Source: Rutidosis leptorrhynchoides (Eukaryota > Streptophyta > Magnoliopsida > Asterales > Asteraceae). Taken from it: a stretch of DNA of 64,000 nucleotides. The translations under genes and the position numbers were made by a program. Under the pieces are notes generated by a model. That model did no database searches. It had not been told where the DNA came from and was given only the letters and a program-made list of their open reading frames with translations. The number at the start of each line of letters is the position of its first letter. Position 1 is the first letter of the stretch. The stretch is from NCBI RefSeq assembly GCF_046630445.1, contig NC_092333.1, positions 101,282,501-101,346,500 on the forward strand, given 5' to 3'. Below, in pieces: positions 44,905-56,043 of the stretch.

Positions 44905-47900
44905 ATGAACTTACGTTCCTCCAACGCTGAATTAACTCCTTCACATCCTGAACCCGAAAGGAAATTCCACGAACGCTTAAGAGCTCAAGAAGTAGAATCT
45001 CTTGCTAAAAATTTAGAGTCACTTTTCTTAGAATCCGACTCTGAACCAATAATTCAACCAATCATAGAGCCGATTATTAAAGAAGAAGAAGAAATGGCTG
45101 ATACAAATCAAACGATGGAAGCATTAATGAAGGCCACAAGAAAAGGTCAAGGCCACACAATCATCCAACCCACGATGACTGATGGCTTTGAAATAAAAGG
45201 TCAATTTTTACACATGGTAACTAATACATGCCAATTCGGTGGAGCTCCAAACGAGGATGCTAACGAGCATCTTCGTAAGTTTGTAAGCATTTGCAAACTA
45301 TTCAAAATTAAGGATGTCACCGATGATGTCGCATGTTTAAAAATCTTTCCATGGTCATTAAAAGATGAAGCTAGAGATTGGCTAGACTCATTACCTGAAG
45401 GCTATATTGAAGACTGGAATGATATGATGGACAAATTTTTGTCAGAATTCTTTCCTGCTTCAAAAGCAGCAAAATTACAAAGTGATATAAATCACTTTAA
45501 ACAAAAGCCTAATGAAACTCTTTATGAAGCTTGGACTCGATTCAATAAAATGCTTCGAATATGTCCTCAACACGGGTTGAGTACATTCCAAAAAGTCTGT
45601 GTATTTTATAAAGGAGTCAATGTTGCAACTAGAAAAGATATAGATGTTGCAGCCGGAGGTTCGGTTATGAAGAAAACACCTGAAGACGCTCATACAATCA
45701 TTGCTGATTTAGCGTCCCATTCTCATAACTGGCATCAAGAAATAGAATTCTCTAGATCATCAAATGTTGCTAGTATTGAAAGCAATGATGAAATTTCTTC
45801 TTTAAAAGTTCAAATAGCAAATCAAGCAAGGCAAATCGAGAAAGTAACCAAGGAAATGCATGCTATTAGAGTAGGATGTGAACTATGCCAAGGTCCCCAT
45901 CTTACTAGAGATTGTGATCAAAGTACAATGGAAGAGCAAGCGAATTTCTTAGGTTACTTACGAAAAGGTGAAATGAACTTTAGCGATTTTCCAGCTATAG
46001 AAGCAAACAACCGAAAATATCCTCCTATAAACAGCTATCAAGTAGGAGGACCTTCAGGATCTAATAATAATAACTATCAGAATAATAACTATCAAGGAGG
46101 AAATCCAGGTTACCAAAATAACCGGAATTTCCCAAATCAAAATCAAAGAAATCCGCCACCAGGTTATAATAACCGAAATCAACCTCAAAGAAATTATCAA
46201 AATAATTTCCAACCCAATCAACCACAACCGCTAGCACTCATGCAACCACAACCATTAGCAATTATGCAACCTCAACCCGAGAGGAAATCTGGTTTAGAAG
46301 ATCTCTTAAGAGATTTTATGGTTAAGCATGAGAAAAATGCAGAGCTCCAAACTCAGCAAATTCGAAATCAACAAGCCACGATTCAGATTTTAGAAAGAGA
46401 TGTTGGAAGGATCTCACAGTTACTAGCAGAGAGACCACCAATTGCAAGTAACCCTCCGTTTATACTAAAGAAGAATGATCCTCAAGCCCCAGCATATTCA
46501 CAAGTGAATGCTATTTATAGTTTCTGTGAGGATGAAGCAAGTTTCAAAACACCGGAGCATAGTCCTATTTTTACTCTTGGGTGTGAAGATGATGATGAAG
46601 AGTGTGATGAGTTTATATTTTCTGATTTATCCAATATGGCAGATTACACTCCTTATCAAGAGATTGATGGTACCCGAGTTGAAAGTATGAAAAGTATAAC
46701 ATGTGAAAATGAAGAGATCCGAGTTGGTGACATAACTCCCGAGTATGCTGATTATTTGATGAGGCTGATGTCGGGAAATCATGCAGAAGTGCAGAAAATA
46801 GAAACCACCAAGCCTTCCGAATTTAGGGTTGATGATGATTTGAAGGTGATCAAGGAAGAAGTGAAAGATACGGTGAAGCAAGCACCTAAAGTGGAAGACT
46901 ATAAAGAACCCATTCCATACCCGCATGCACTTTTATCCGAAAAACCAAAGGAGAATCATTGTAAGCCTTTAAATACGGATAATATTTGTGTAAATGTACC
47001 TTTGGTTGATGTTATTGCAGGTATGCCAAACTATGGGAAATTCTTGAATGATTTGATGGCAAAAGAAGGAGTGTGTGAGCAGGCATCATCCGCGTTCCTT
47101 GAAGCAGAATGTGCTGCTATTATGAAGAAGAATGAGTTGCCACCTAAGTTAGGTGATCCCGGACCGTTCATAGTACCTTGTAAGCTTAATGATTCTAAAA
47201 CTCTTAGATCATTAGCTGACTCAGGTGCAAGTATAAATCTCATGCCTTATTCCATTTACTCGCATTTGAACTTAGGTGAACTTAAACCAACCAATTCAGG
47301 CCTTAGATTCATTGATCAATCGGTTAATAAACCTGTAGGGATTGCTGAAAACTTAATAGTAAAAACAGGTGAACTTGAGTTTCTAGCTGACTTTGTAGTT
47401 GTAGACATGAAGGAAGATAAGTTTGTACCTATTATTTTAGGTAGACCATTTTTAGCAACTGCATGTGCTTTAACAGATTGGAAAACAGGAAAACTAGTTT
47501 TGAAGGATAGAGGCAAGAGTGCAATCTATCAAACTGAGTTTATTATGAACCCACCACCCACACCGATAGTTTCAGTGAATATTATTGATCATGCTAAACC
47601 CATTAGTCAACAAGCTAAATGTGGGGAGGACGGTAAAGAAAAGCTTAATAGTAAACCGCCCAATGATTGTGTTGTTGAGAAAACCATGAAGAAGTTATAT
47701 GGTAGGATTAGAAATGCTATGTCGAAAAAAGATAAACATTTGAGAGAGAGATTGATTTCAAACCTATCAAAATTTGAGAAAGATAAGTTAAAAAAATTGG
47801 TTAAAGAGTCAAGATTTTCGGACTCTTGGTTATTGTCAAAAATTAGTGGTGAGAATGGTTGCGGTAATGGTTCTATTGGAGTAAAGAAGGGTGATGTTTA

Positions 47901-47919
47901 TCACCCCGACGTTAGTTAA
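44905..47919 (+). CDS. Athila-type Gag-protease polyprotein (1,004 residues, open)
   Basis: The frame starts MNLRSSNAELTPSHPEPERK and has no internal stop. The Gag domain (about residues 85-260) reads QFGGAPNEDANEHLRKFV, LKIFPWSLKDEARDWLDSLP, FPASKAAKLQSDINHFKQ and FYKGVNVATRKDIDVAAGG. A zinc-knuckle-like CELCQGPHLTRDC lies near residue 325. An Asn/Gln/Pro-rich region follows (about 390-450). A retropepsin-type domain has its catalytic D in SLADSGASINLMPYS (about residue 772) and IILGRPFLATA. The C-terminus is Lys-rich (MKKLYGRIRNAMSKKDKHLR). RT normally follows in Athila but is missing here. An open Gag-protease in an enzyme-less element suggests that it is kept for packaging in trans (inference). 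Confidence 0.9.
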   Translation: MNLRSSNAELTPSHPEPERKFHERLRAQEVESLAKNLESLFLESDSEPIIQPIIEPIIKEEEEMADTNQTMEALMKATRKGQGHTIIQPTMTDGFEIKGQFLHMVTNTCQFGGAPNEDANEHLRKFVSICKLFKIKDVTDDVACLKIFPWSLKDEARDWLDSLPEGYIEDWNDMMDKFLSEFFPASKAAKLQSDINHFKQKPNETLYEAWTRFNKMLRICPQHGLSTFQKVCVFYKGVNVATRKDIDVAAGGSVMKKTPEDAHTIIADLASHSHNWHQEIEFSRSSNVASIESNDEISSLKVQIANQARQIEKVTKEMHAIRVGCELCQGPHLTRDCDQSTMEEQANFLGYLRKGEMNFSDFPAIEANNRKYPPINSYQVGGPSGSNNNNYQNNNYQGGNPGYQNNRNFPNQNQRNPPPGYNNRNQPQRNYQNNFQPNQPQPLALMQPQPLAIMQPQPERKSGLEDLLRDFMVKHEKNAELQTQQIRNQQATIQILERDVGRISQLLAERPPIASNPPFILKKNDPQAPAYSQVNAIYSFCEDEASFKTPEHSPIFTLGCEDDDEECDEFIFSDLSNMADYTPYQEIDGTRVESMKSITCENEEIRVGDITPEYADYLMRLMSGNHAEVQKIETTKPSEFRVDDDLKVIKEEVKDTVKQAPKVEDYKEPIPYPHALLSEKPKENHCKPLNTDNICVNVPLVDVIAGMPNYGKFLNDLMAKEGVCEQASSAFLEAECAAIMKKNELPPKLGDPGPFIVPCKLNDSKTLRSLADSGASINLMPYSIYSHLNLGELKPTNSGLRFIDQSVNKPVGIAENLIVKTGELEFLADFVVVDMKEDKFVPIILGRPFLATACALTDWKTGKLVLKDRGKSAIYQTEFIMNPPPTPIVSVNIIDHAKPISQQAKCGEDGKEKLNSKPPNDCVVEKTMKKLYGRIRNAMSKKDKHLRERLISNLSKFEKDKLKKLVKESRFSDSWLLSKISGENGCGNGSIGVKKGDVYHPDVS

Positions 47920-49870
47920 AATTGGGGTGGAGTCGCGTGAACGACTCGCTAATAAACTTCACACATTGTAAATAGTCTCATTCGTGTGTCTCGTTTTTTT
48001 TCTACTATGCTTGTTTTAAAATTTAAAAATGTTAATCCTTTTAACATATAAAAAAAATAGTTTGTTTTTCTTTATTTTATTTTAAATTTGTTTTCGAAAA
48101 AGATTAAAAACTTTAACTTTTAATGGATTAAATTTTAAAAATTGAAATTAAAAATGTATAAACGGATTAAGATCAGGTATAACAACCGAATTTCCGTTAC
48201 AAATATAAATCTATAAAAGATATTTTAAATTTAATTGATTATAAGTTATAAAAAAAAAATATATATATATAAAAAGAAAAAAAAAATTTTTAGTTTGTAA
48301 TAACATAATTTTTTGGTGTGTATTGAAACTTATTATGTTTTTATTTTTTTATATATTAGCAAGAAAATATAGTGTGGGGTAAAAATAAAAAAAATAAAAA
48401 AAATAAAAAATGTGTTGTACGATTGAATTAAAACCCCATATTTTGTGTGTTTTTAACATGGTTTTGACAGGTACAGACGAAAATGCAATTAGACGATACG
48501 AAACACCGAATTACATTGTGATACAAACATTGGATATGATCATAGGTAAAACAATTTGAAAATCCAAATCGGTTAACAAAGGAAGTTCCAAATACTCTAC
48601 ACTTTTTGTCCTCTCAAATTTATACATTATTATCTGATTTTATGTAATGAGGGCATTACATAATCTTAAGTGTGGGGTGGGAATATATAAATTTTCGAGA
48701 TCTTATAATTTGGTGATTTTTATGAAAATTTGAAAATTTTTAAACAAATGTATCTAATCAATTTTTAAGGTTACTACGAGCAATTAAAGATCAGGTGTAA
48801 AAACCGAAATTGTTGTCTCCATACATTAAAAATACATAAGTTTATTTGTTTAAAACTTATAAAAGAAAACCATTTATAACAAGAATTTATAAATCCTTAT
48901 ATTGAGAACCATTTATCACATGTTTCTTTGAAGTTTATTGCAGATATCATTGCTAAGGAACGTATAAACCTGAATATTCCATTATCACGAGTAATAGAGG
49001 ATGAATCAAGTCCATCCCGTAAGGAAGTAAAGTCTTCCGAATTGACACACTTGCTAACTTATGTTAGAAGATGTAGTCCAGAACAGCTGTAGGTTGACGA
49101 AAAATCTTGAAAAGTCATCCCTAAAATCGGCTGGAAATCCACCTAACCTCAGCATCAAACAGGGTTTTTGGTGGTCAGACTTATCCTAACCATGAGATGG
49201 ATCTGTCTCGTACAATGGGGGGGCACAATGCAAATTAGCTTTTAAGACTAATGAATCTAATCCCCAGATGGATGATCTCCGTAAAGATCAACTGCATCTA
49301 TGTTTGACCGCGGTCAACATACATATGCCATAACAAATTGAGGTGTGCAAACTCATGGTTCACCGATGATATTTGGACACGATATAATTTTGTTCTAAAA
49401 CTTATGCTATTTTATGAATTATATTTGTGTAAAACTATTTTTGGACATTTGGCTTCAAGTTCCATGATACTACAATCATGGGGGCGAATAGCTTGCTAAT
49501 CGCCGACTGAGACTTCGGTTTTCAGTTACCCTCAACCGGAATTTGAGGTTAAAACCGGAAAACGTGTCTAGTGTAAAAACTAGCATGACATTTTATAAAA
49601 TCATAAAACGTTTTCACAAGGTCCAATTTTCCCTAAGGATCCAAATTTTTAAACCCTAATCACATGTTTCATGTTTGTTTCTGTTGTCAGAATTTCGTTT
49701 CGTGTGGTGTGCGTGTGATCCAATAAATACTGTGTTGTGTAATATATTTCATATAGCGTGTGTTTCATTTCGTGTAGTGTGTGTTGTGTGATCTAAATGT
49801 TCGATAAAGAAAAATATATAATGTTCTAATTCTGCTAAAAGATGTAATTGCTTGAGGACAAGCAACGTTC
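47920..49870 (+). other. Gene-free internal region with extra polypurine-like motifs
   Basis: No RT, integrase or env-like frame is readable. AGTGTGGGGT at 48371-48380 and AAGTGTGGGGTGGG at 48668-48681 resemble the true polypurine tract at 49871. The words AGATCAGGT.TAA.AACCGAA recur near 48168 and 48788, so part of this region is an old duplication. Frames near 48950-49090 are too short to call. Confidence 0.6.
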
Positions 49871-49885
49871 AAGTGTGGGGTAATT
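49871..49885 (+). promoter_or_regulatory. Polypurine tract of Athila-like element
   Basis: AAGTGTGGGGTAATT lies directly before the right LTR start TGATATTGC. Confidence 0.85.
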
Positions 49886-50246
49886 TGATATTGCTATAAA
49901 TATACATATACTTCGTCGCAATATCAATCCAAAATGTTATGATTTTTATGTGTATTCGAGTAGTTTTCGGTTTGTAATTGGTAAAAATGTCCAAAGCGTC
50001 GAATGAAGTGTTATTATGGATTTTCAATGATATAAAGATCAAAATGAAGATAAAATGAAGACTTATAATGAGCAACAAAAGACTACAACATCGCGCCTCA
50101 AGACTACAAGTCAAAATGATCGAAATCACGAAATCAGCGCGCCTGCACGAGAAAAATCATAACTAAATCATACGGACTCGAAAAAAGGCGAATCAGGAGT
50201 CCAGACGTCCGTAACTCAAAAATCTACAACTGCCCAGAATTGTACT

Positions 50247-50280
50247 TACACGAATCGTGTACAACTACACGAATCGTGTA
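50247..50280 (+). repeat. Palindrome pair TACACGAATCGTGTA (right LTR, first site)
   Basis: Exact copies lie at 50247-50261 and 50266-50280, 19 bp apart. The left LTR has the same spacing even though the surrounding U3 differs. Confidence 0.92.
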
Positions 50281-51438
50281 ATGTTTGGCCGAAATTCAGA
50301 TTCCAAATGCAAAGTGGGGCGGCTACTTTGTAATTTTAAAACAATTCTTTACATTAGTGCTGCAGCCAATGGAATTTCTTTTGACTCAACAACTACCTAC
50401 TATTTCAATGATAAATATGGATACGTTCAGAGTTGAAGAAAATATATGAAGTACAAAATTACTATACACACACATATTACAACACAAATTTATATTTCAA
50501 TTACTATAGTTAAAATTATTGTTAATTTTATTACGCTGTAAAAATAGTTTCAGTTATTAAGGGGGTATTGTTCGTGATAAAGGGTGTTATTGTACGCGTG
50601 AAAGGGGTGTTATTATTGTAATTTTTCTACCATTTGAAGTTAATGCAAGTGAAGATATTTTAGTAAGTTTACTCTGTTAAAATTAGCGTTGTTATTATGT
50701 TTGCATATCTATATTTTTATGTCTACCTTAGTGTAATGGATAGCTAAATTTCCCTAGTGTTTGCTTAAATGTAGAGCCCCTAGTGAAATGGATTGTTACC
50801 ATTAGTAAAAGTTAAAATGTAACTTTAGTATTTTTAATATTGAGCCTAGTTAAAAGAACCATTTTTATGTAATTAGATATTTAACCCTTGCCACTTAATT
50901 TAGTAAATGTAAATAACGAAAGTTATATTTATTTACCTAAATTAAGCTTCAACATTAAAAATGATCTAGACGAATTTATGGATAAGTTATTGACACCAAT
51001 TTAGAAATAAACTTCGGTGGTTTGGGTGATATCAATAAGTTATATGAAGGTGAAATTATAAAAAGGGAAACCGTTATAATTTGGGTATTGACGAGGGTCA
51101 AAACTAGGCTAGGTCTCAATTTAAATACTTAGGGAATAGTAGCTTTCTAAAAAAGAATCCAATGAAAATTAGATTTTATTTAGCTAAGTTGTAACTTTAT
51201 ATTTATTCGAGAGAAAAATGTAAAGTTTGATACTAGAACATTTTAATAGGGCGTAAAAACTTGAAACAATCCATGGACCTAGGGGTGACACAATTAAGTA
51301 AACACTCCCATTTACCTCATTTATATTTCTTATAAAATTATTATCATCTTTATTTACGAATTATAAATTTAAAATATATAAAAATCTATAAATAAAACAT
51401 TTAATGTTCGTAACAGTATTTGTCACATATTTTTCACT

Positions 51439-51472
51439 TACACGAATCGTGTAGCCTCACACGAATCGTGTA
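51439..51472 (+). repeat. Palindrome pair TACACGAATCGTGTA (right LTR, second site)
   Basis: Copies lie at 51439-51453 and 51458-51472 (first base changed), 19 bp apart, matching 43642-43675. Confidence 0.92.
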
Positions 51473-52188
51473 AGGCTTGACGCGGCTACAGTATCATCTA
51501 GGTCAAAAATTAGGGTTTTGATTAATTAATTATTTATAATTAGGTTATTAGTTATTTTTATTATATAATTAGTTTTAATTAGTATAAAATGCTTAAATAA
51601 ATGTTTTAATCCTAAAATTAGTATTAATTATAAGTTTATAAATTGTAACTAGTTTATAATCAGTAAATTAATTAATTTCCTTTTTATTTGTATTAAGTTT
51701 AGTTAAAAATGTCATTTAGTTAATTTAATTAAGTTTATATAATTATTGCTTAAAACAAAAATCTAAATATATAGTTTTATTAAAAATTACTATTTTACTA
51801 ATTACCATCTAGTAATATAATTGTCGCATAATAATTAGTATAATTTCAATTAGATTCCCTTTTTAAGTTAATTTTTGTAATCTTGTAATTTCATTTAGTA
51901 ATTTAGTTTAAGTTATCTTCTTTTACTGTTACTATAAATTGCCTAATCCAAAACCCTCTTTAATTAAGTTTGACATCAAAGACTATTAAAAAACCATTAA
52001 ACACTCCATCTCCCTGTGGAACGAATCGGATTTACCAACAAACTAAACTACACGGATAGGACTAGTTGCCTATATATATGTGTGAAATCAACCTAAAATC
52101 TATAAAATACCACATATACAATAAATCAATTCGTGTAACAAAACAACTCAAATCCGTTCATAAATAAAGGTCTCGATCGCACACATCA

Positions 52189-54252
52189 AAGATGCTTATA
52201 TTGGCCAAAACACCTTGGAGAACAAGAAAAAACATAAATATGGAAACTTCTCGTCAGGCACAAGCCGCGCCGCGCCATTTGAGGCCGCGCCGCGCCTCCA
52301 AGGCTAAACTCCGGACACACGATTTCCCAATCCGATGCTCTGTTTCATGTGTTAGGCCGCGTCGCGTCTTCCAAGGCCGTGGTGCGGCTCCTCCTTTGTT
52401 TTGATATCCTTCACATCCAACAATGACCAAATGAAACACAAAACTTTCCTCGGACAATTAGCTCTCGGAATACAAATGGAATAATCTTGGGCTATGTTGG
52501 TCTTTTTGCTTGTGTCAATTTTAGTATATTTAGAAATACCCTTGTTGATCAACAATAACTCGTAGGTATAACGGTCTTTTTGATTTCTAGGGTTTCGAAC
52601 GAATGGAATAATCTTCGTCACATCGAGACAGATGAAATCTGTAAGCGTCGATGCTTAATTCCAAAACTAGTTTTATTTTTTGTATATTTTTGGCAATCAG
52701 TAAACTTTACTTTAATTTCTGATTAAAAAAATTCATATCATCATCTATCAGATACATCGATTGAATTGGAGTTGGAAAAGCTTGAATCGTTGAGTTGAGT
52801 CCGAAGGTAACTATATTCTTAATCATGTTGTTAGATTCATTCTGATTTTGTACAATTCGTTTTATTACAATTAAAGGCTACGAATGAATATTAATTCCTA
52901 TCATGCAATTTATAGAATATGGTTGTTATCATCAAAGGTAATCTGAGATATCCAATCTGTTATTTACAATGACAATAGTGAAGACTTAATTACATAAATT
53001 ATCTCTGTAAGTATTCATTATATAATGCTCTAAATTTATCATCCTTTATGAATGTCTTTATGAATGTCAAATTTGTTGTTCTTTATTATTGATTTTGAAT
53101 TTGAGTTTCACACTTAAAATTTAGCCCAACTGTTATATAAAGCAGCTACATTTTTAACAAATTTATTTGGATGTTTATAATTAATGATAATTGAGAATGA
53201 TGGTTGATAAAACGTTAACTACCAAATATTCCTTGACGAGATCAGTATTCTCCTACAATTTGAAGATTCAATTACATGATTATCTTCGTAAGTATTCATT
53301 ATATAATGTTAGAAATTTTTCAGTCTTTTAAATTTTTTGACTATTTGATCTGTATTATTGAATGTGAATTTCATGCTTGAATAAATAACTCTACATTCAT
53401 AAAAAAGCTGATAGCTTTTTTAAAATATTTACATTAATTGTATGTTATATTGTTACTCATGTGAGTAGATTTGTGACTAAAATGTGGGTAGATTTGTTAT
53501 TCATATACATAAAGATACACATAAGTAATCAAAAACATTCACCGATATCTAGGTGAATCTTAAAATATTCACCGATATCAATATTAAAAGATGTTAAACT
53601 AATGGTTTTAAGGTAGGAAATGACAGTTGTTTGAGTGTTATAAAGTTAGAAGTCTTTTAGTCGTCTTTTTGAACCCCTAACCCATTTGGGTCATATGGTG
53701 TCAAATTGGGTATTTGTTGTTTTGTACATGTTCATTATGTCGTGTCAAATGTATTTTCAAGTTTTTATGTCTAAAAAATGAGCTTTTAGTGTATTTTGAT
53801 TAAAGGAGTAATTTTGACTCATTAATATGTAATTGTGTATAATTTGGCCCTTTTGGGTAACTTCGAGGATTGGAAATTACCAACACGTTTAAAAGTTTTT
53901 TTTGGATATGTGGAGTGATTTTGGGCCACTCAGGTACATTGGATAATGATTTGGGTAATCAATCAATTTTGGTGTCATAGTGGGTAAAAAGTATCAAAAT
54001 GACTCTCAGGCCTAATTTACGAGATCATAAGTTGAAAAATGTTAAGTTTTGATGAAAAATAATATTTGTAATCGACAGTAGACCCAACATGCTTCAAAAT
54101 GGTACTCCTATATGATATGTTTGGGTTTGTCGAGTCTAAATGGGTTTTAAACTGTCGTCAAGAGAAGATGATGTTGTTTGTATAAGTTGCTGACGTGAGT
54201 TGGAAGATTTTGTAGTTACTACTTGGTCTTTCCTAATTTGAGCTTTTCATAT
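52189..54252. other. Spacer, no intact gene
   Basis: The copia sequence interrupted at 42097 does not resume. A GC-rich phased motif lies at 52264-52388. Around 52983-53050 and 53267-53330, diverged copies of GAAGA.T.AATTACAT..ATTAT (followed by GTAAGTATTCATTATATAATG) repeat about 285 bp apart. The part nearest 54250 may be intron of the kinase relic. Confidence 0.5.
52264..52388 (+). repeat. GC-rich phased motif (GCCGCGCCGCGCC), two pairs
   Basis: GCCGCGCCGCGCC starts at 52264 and 52284. Diverged copies GCCGCGTCGCGTC and GCCGTGGTGCGGC start at 52356 and 52376. Spacing within each pair is exactly 20 bp. The core GCGC-C-GCGC is a short odd palindrome. It looks like the palindrome clusters of the LTRs in this window, so this may be a fragment of a fourth LTR family. 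Confidence 0.65.
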
Positions 54253-54689
54253 AGGGATATAGATATTAAATGTGCTAACATATATGGCAAAAGTAACACC
54301 CTTTTTATTTTCACTCTCCTAGATATTTTAAATTTATTATTTTTTTTTTTTTTTTATGTTTAGTATATGTAATATTTGTAATGTATCATTTTTTGTCTAC
54401 ACATGCAATCAAATTGAATGATATCAAATCTTGCAAAGGGACTCCATATTTGATGGCGCAAGTTTTATATTCTGTTCTTTTAACTATGTATATCGAAGAT
54501 TTTAATATAAATTATAAGGGGATGGTGCTTTCGAACTAATATTATCTTGGAAATTTGCTATTGTATCCTTAGGTTGTTAACCGAAAGATTAATAGATGCG
54601 GGCTTGTAGCATATATTTGGAGCCTTGGTTGCACAATATTGGAGATGTTAACAAGAAAATTTTCATACTCGCACTTAGAAGGGGTATGA
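54253..54689 (+). pseudogene. MEKK-type MAP kinase kinase kinase, exon fragments (relic)
   Basis: Three coding scraps follow kinase order on the plus strand. At 54253-54282 RDIDIKCANI matches the catalytic loop HRDIKCANIL, with a 6-bp duplication. At 54405-54462 AIKLNDIKSCKGTPYLMAQ matches the activation segment KLNDVKSCKGTxFWMAPE. At 54573-54689 VVNRKINRCGLVAYIWSLGC and TILEMLTRKFSYSHLEGV match the subdomain VIII-X region of MEKK1-like kinases, then a stop. The last scrap is preceded by CTTAG, a plausible acceptor, so introns are retained and this is not a processed copy. The MAPE Pro and Glu are changed, and earlier kinase subdomains are not seen. Confidence 0.75.
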
Positions 54690-54870
54690 CCTGGATTTTA
54701 ATATTGTGATATGAAAAAAATACCTAAATTTAGTAACAACTTTTGTGCCAGTTAGAGGGGACAAGATGGGCGTTCAAGTGGACTTGATAACGGGTGTAAA
54801 GGGTCGGGTTAGGTTGACTACGAAACACTTATATCCTTTATAAAATTATCATGATAAATTAATGTGCTAT

Positions 54871-54873
54871 TTA
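54871..54873 (+). repeat. TTA target duplication, left
   Basis: It matches 56334-56336. TTA/TAA duplications are typical of PIF/Harbinger. Confidence 0.85.
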
Positions 54874-55056
54874 GAGTGCTCCCATCAATGCCGTCCACAC
54901 CTCCGCTCAGGCCGCCGCCCACCTGGGCGCCGATGGCAGCGGGCCACCCAGGCCGTCGCCCTCCTCACCGTGTTCCTTTTCGTGCTTTTGTGTCATATTT
55001 GTGGACGGATGAGTAAACCGTTTGTGGACTCTAATGGCCAATTTTTTGGCCGTTGG

Positions 55057-55156
<100 letters not shown>

Positions 55157-55234
55157 TTTACACTCTATATATACACACACATTTCATACACACTACATCT
55201 CATACACATACATTTCATATTCAACATCAAAATA

Positions 55235-56043
55235 CATCTCAAATTTTCGGGGATGTTAGGAAGCATCGATTGTATGCATTGGAGATGGAGAAATTGTCCG
55301 GCACGTTGGAAGGGTCATTATACACGAGGTGACCATGGTTACCCGTCAATTATGCTTGAAGCGGTAGCGTCTTATGATGGATGGTTTTGGCACGCTTTTT
55401 TTTGGTAATGCGGGATCAAATAATAATATCAATGTACTTTATCAATCTGATTTGTTTAACGACTTATTAGCCGACGAGTCTCCACCGTGCATGTTTACGG
55501 TGAACGGGTGTACGTTTGATAAGGGTTATTATTTGGCGGATGGAATTTGCCCGGAATGGTCCACACTAGTTAAGTCGTTCAGAAATCCGATTGATCCAAA
55601 ACAATCAAAATTCATGAAGTATCAAGAATCGGCAAGAAAAGATATTGGACGAGCATTTGGAATACTACAAGGTCGATGGACGATTGTTCAACATCCGGCA
55701 AGACCATATTATATCCGAAAAATTAGAAGGATTATTTTAACATGTGTGATATTAAACAATATGATAACCGAGGACAACAGCCGTGCATTTTGTGGACTTG
55801 AAGAGAATTATCGTTCGATTCGACGTGCACAAGGAACATTCCAAGAAAGGGTTGACACGCATATCCGGCGGTCGCGAAATTAAGAGATGTGGGCATTCAT
55901 CGACTACTACGAGATATGCTTGTAGAACACATTTATAATCTTCCACCGAATTATCAAATTCGACATGATCCAACAAGAAATCCAAACAATCAAGATGAGG
56001 CGGGACCTTCACACGTTAACGATGACGAAGACGAAGACGAATA
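55235..56043 (+). pseudogene. PIF/Harbinger transposase (HARBI1-like, inactive)
   Basis: The DDE nuclease of plant PIF elements is readable in three frames. [20 protein letters not shown] carries the first Asp; GHYTRGDHGYPSIMLEAVAS and YDGWFWHAFF follow. A slip at the T-run near 55396 changes frame. GNAGSNNNINVLYQSDLFND and KGYYLADGICPEWSTLVKSF (second Asp) follow. The third position reads QESARKDIGRAFGILQGRW, where the family has Glu in place of that Gly (KDxERAFGVLQ), so the catalytic triad is broken. A second frame change near 55870 leads to RDVGIHRLLRDMLVEHIYNL and an acidic end (NDDEDEDE) with TAA at 56041-56043. The N-terminus before 55235 is lost to the microsatellite. Confidence 0.92.

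Larger units (their letters stand above)
42098..52188 (+). mobile_element. Non-autonomous Athila-like LTR element (Gag-protease only), mosaic LTRs
   Basis: LTRs at 42098-44401 and 49886-52188 flank an Asp-type primer-binding site, one long Gag-protease frame, a 2-kb gene-free stretch and a polypurine tract. The Asp-tRNA primer site and Gag type point to the Athila lineage. RT, RNase H, integrase and env are absent. The flanks do not match (ACGAG before, AAGAT after) and the interrupted copia 2 does not resume. The U3 parts of the two LTRs are dissimilar while the rest is nearly identical. Confidence 0.88.
49886..52188 (+). repeat. Right LTR of Athila-like element (2,303 bp)
   Basis: It begins TGATATTGCTA and ends CACATCA, almost the same length as the left LTR. 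It is similar from about 50566 on, while the 5' ~650 bp is largely unalignable by eye. Confidence 0.88.

Noticed and set aside
52192-52621. Ala/Arg-rich frames on both strands
   Set aside because: Their composition comes from the GC-rich phased motif; no known domain.
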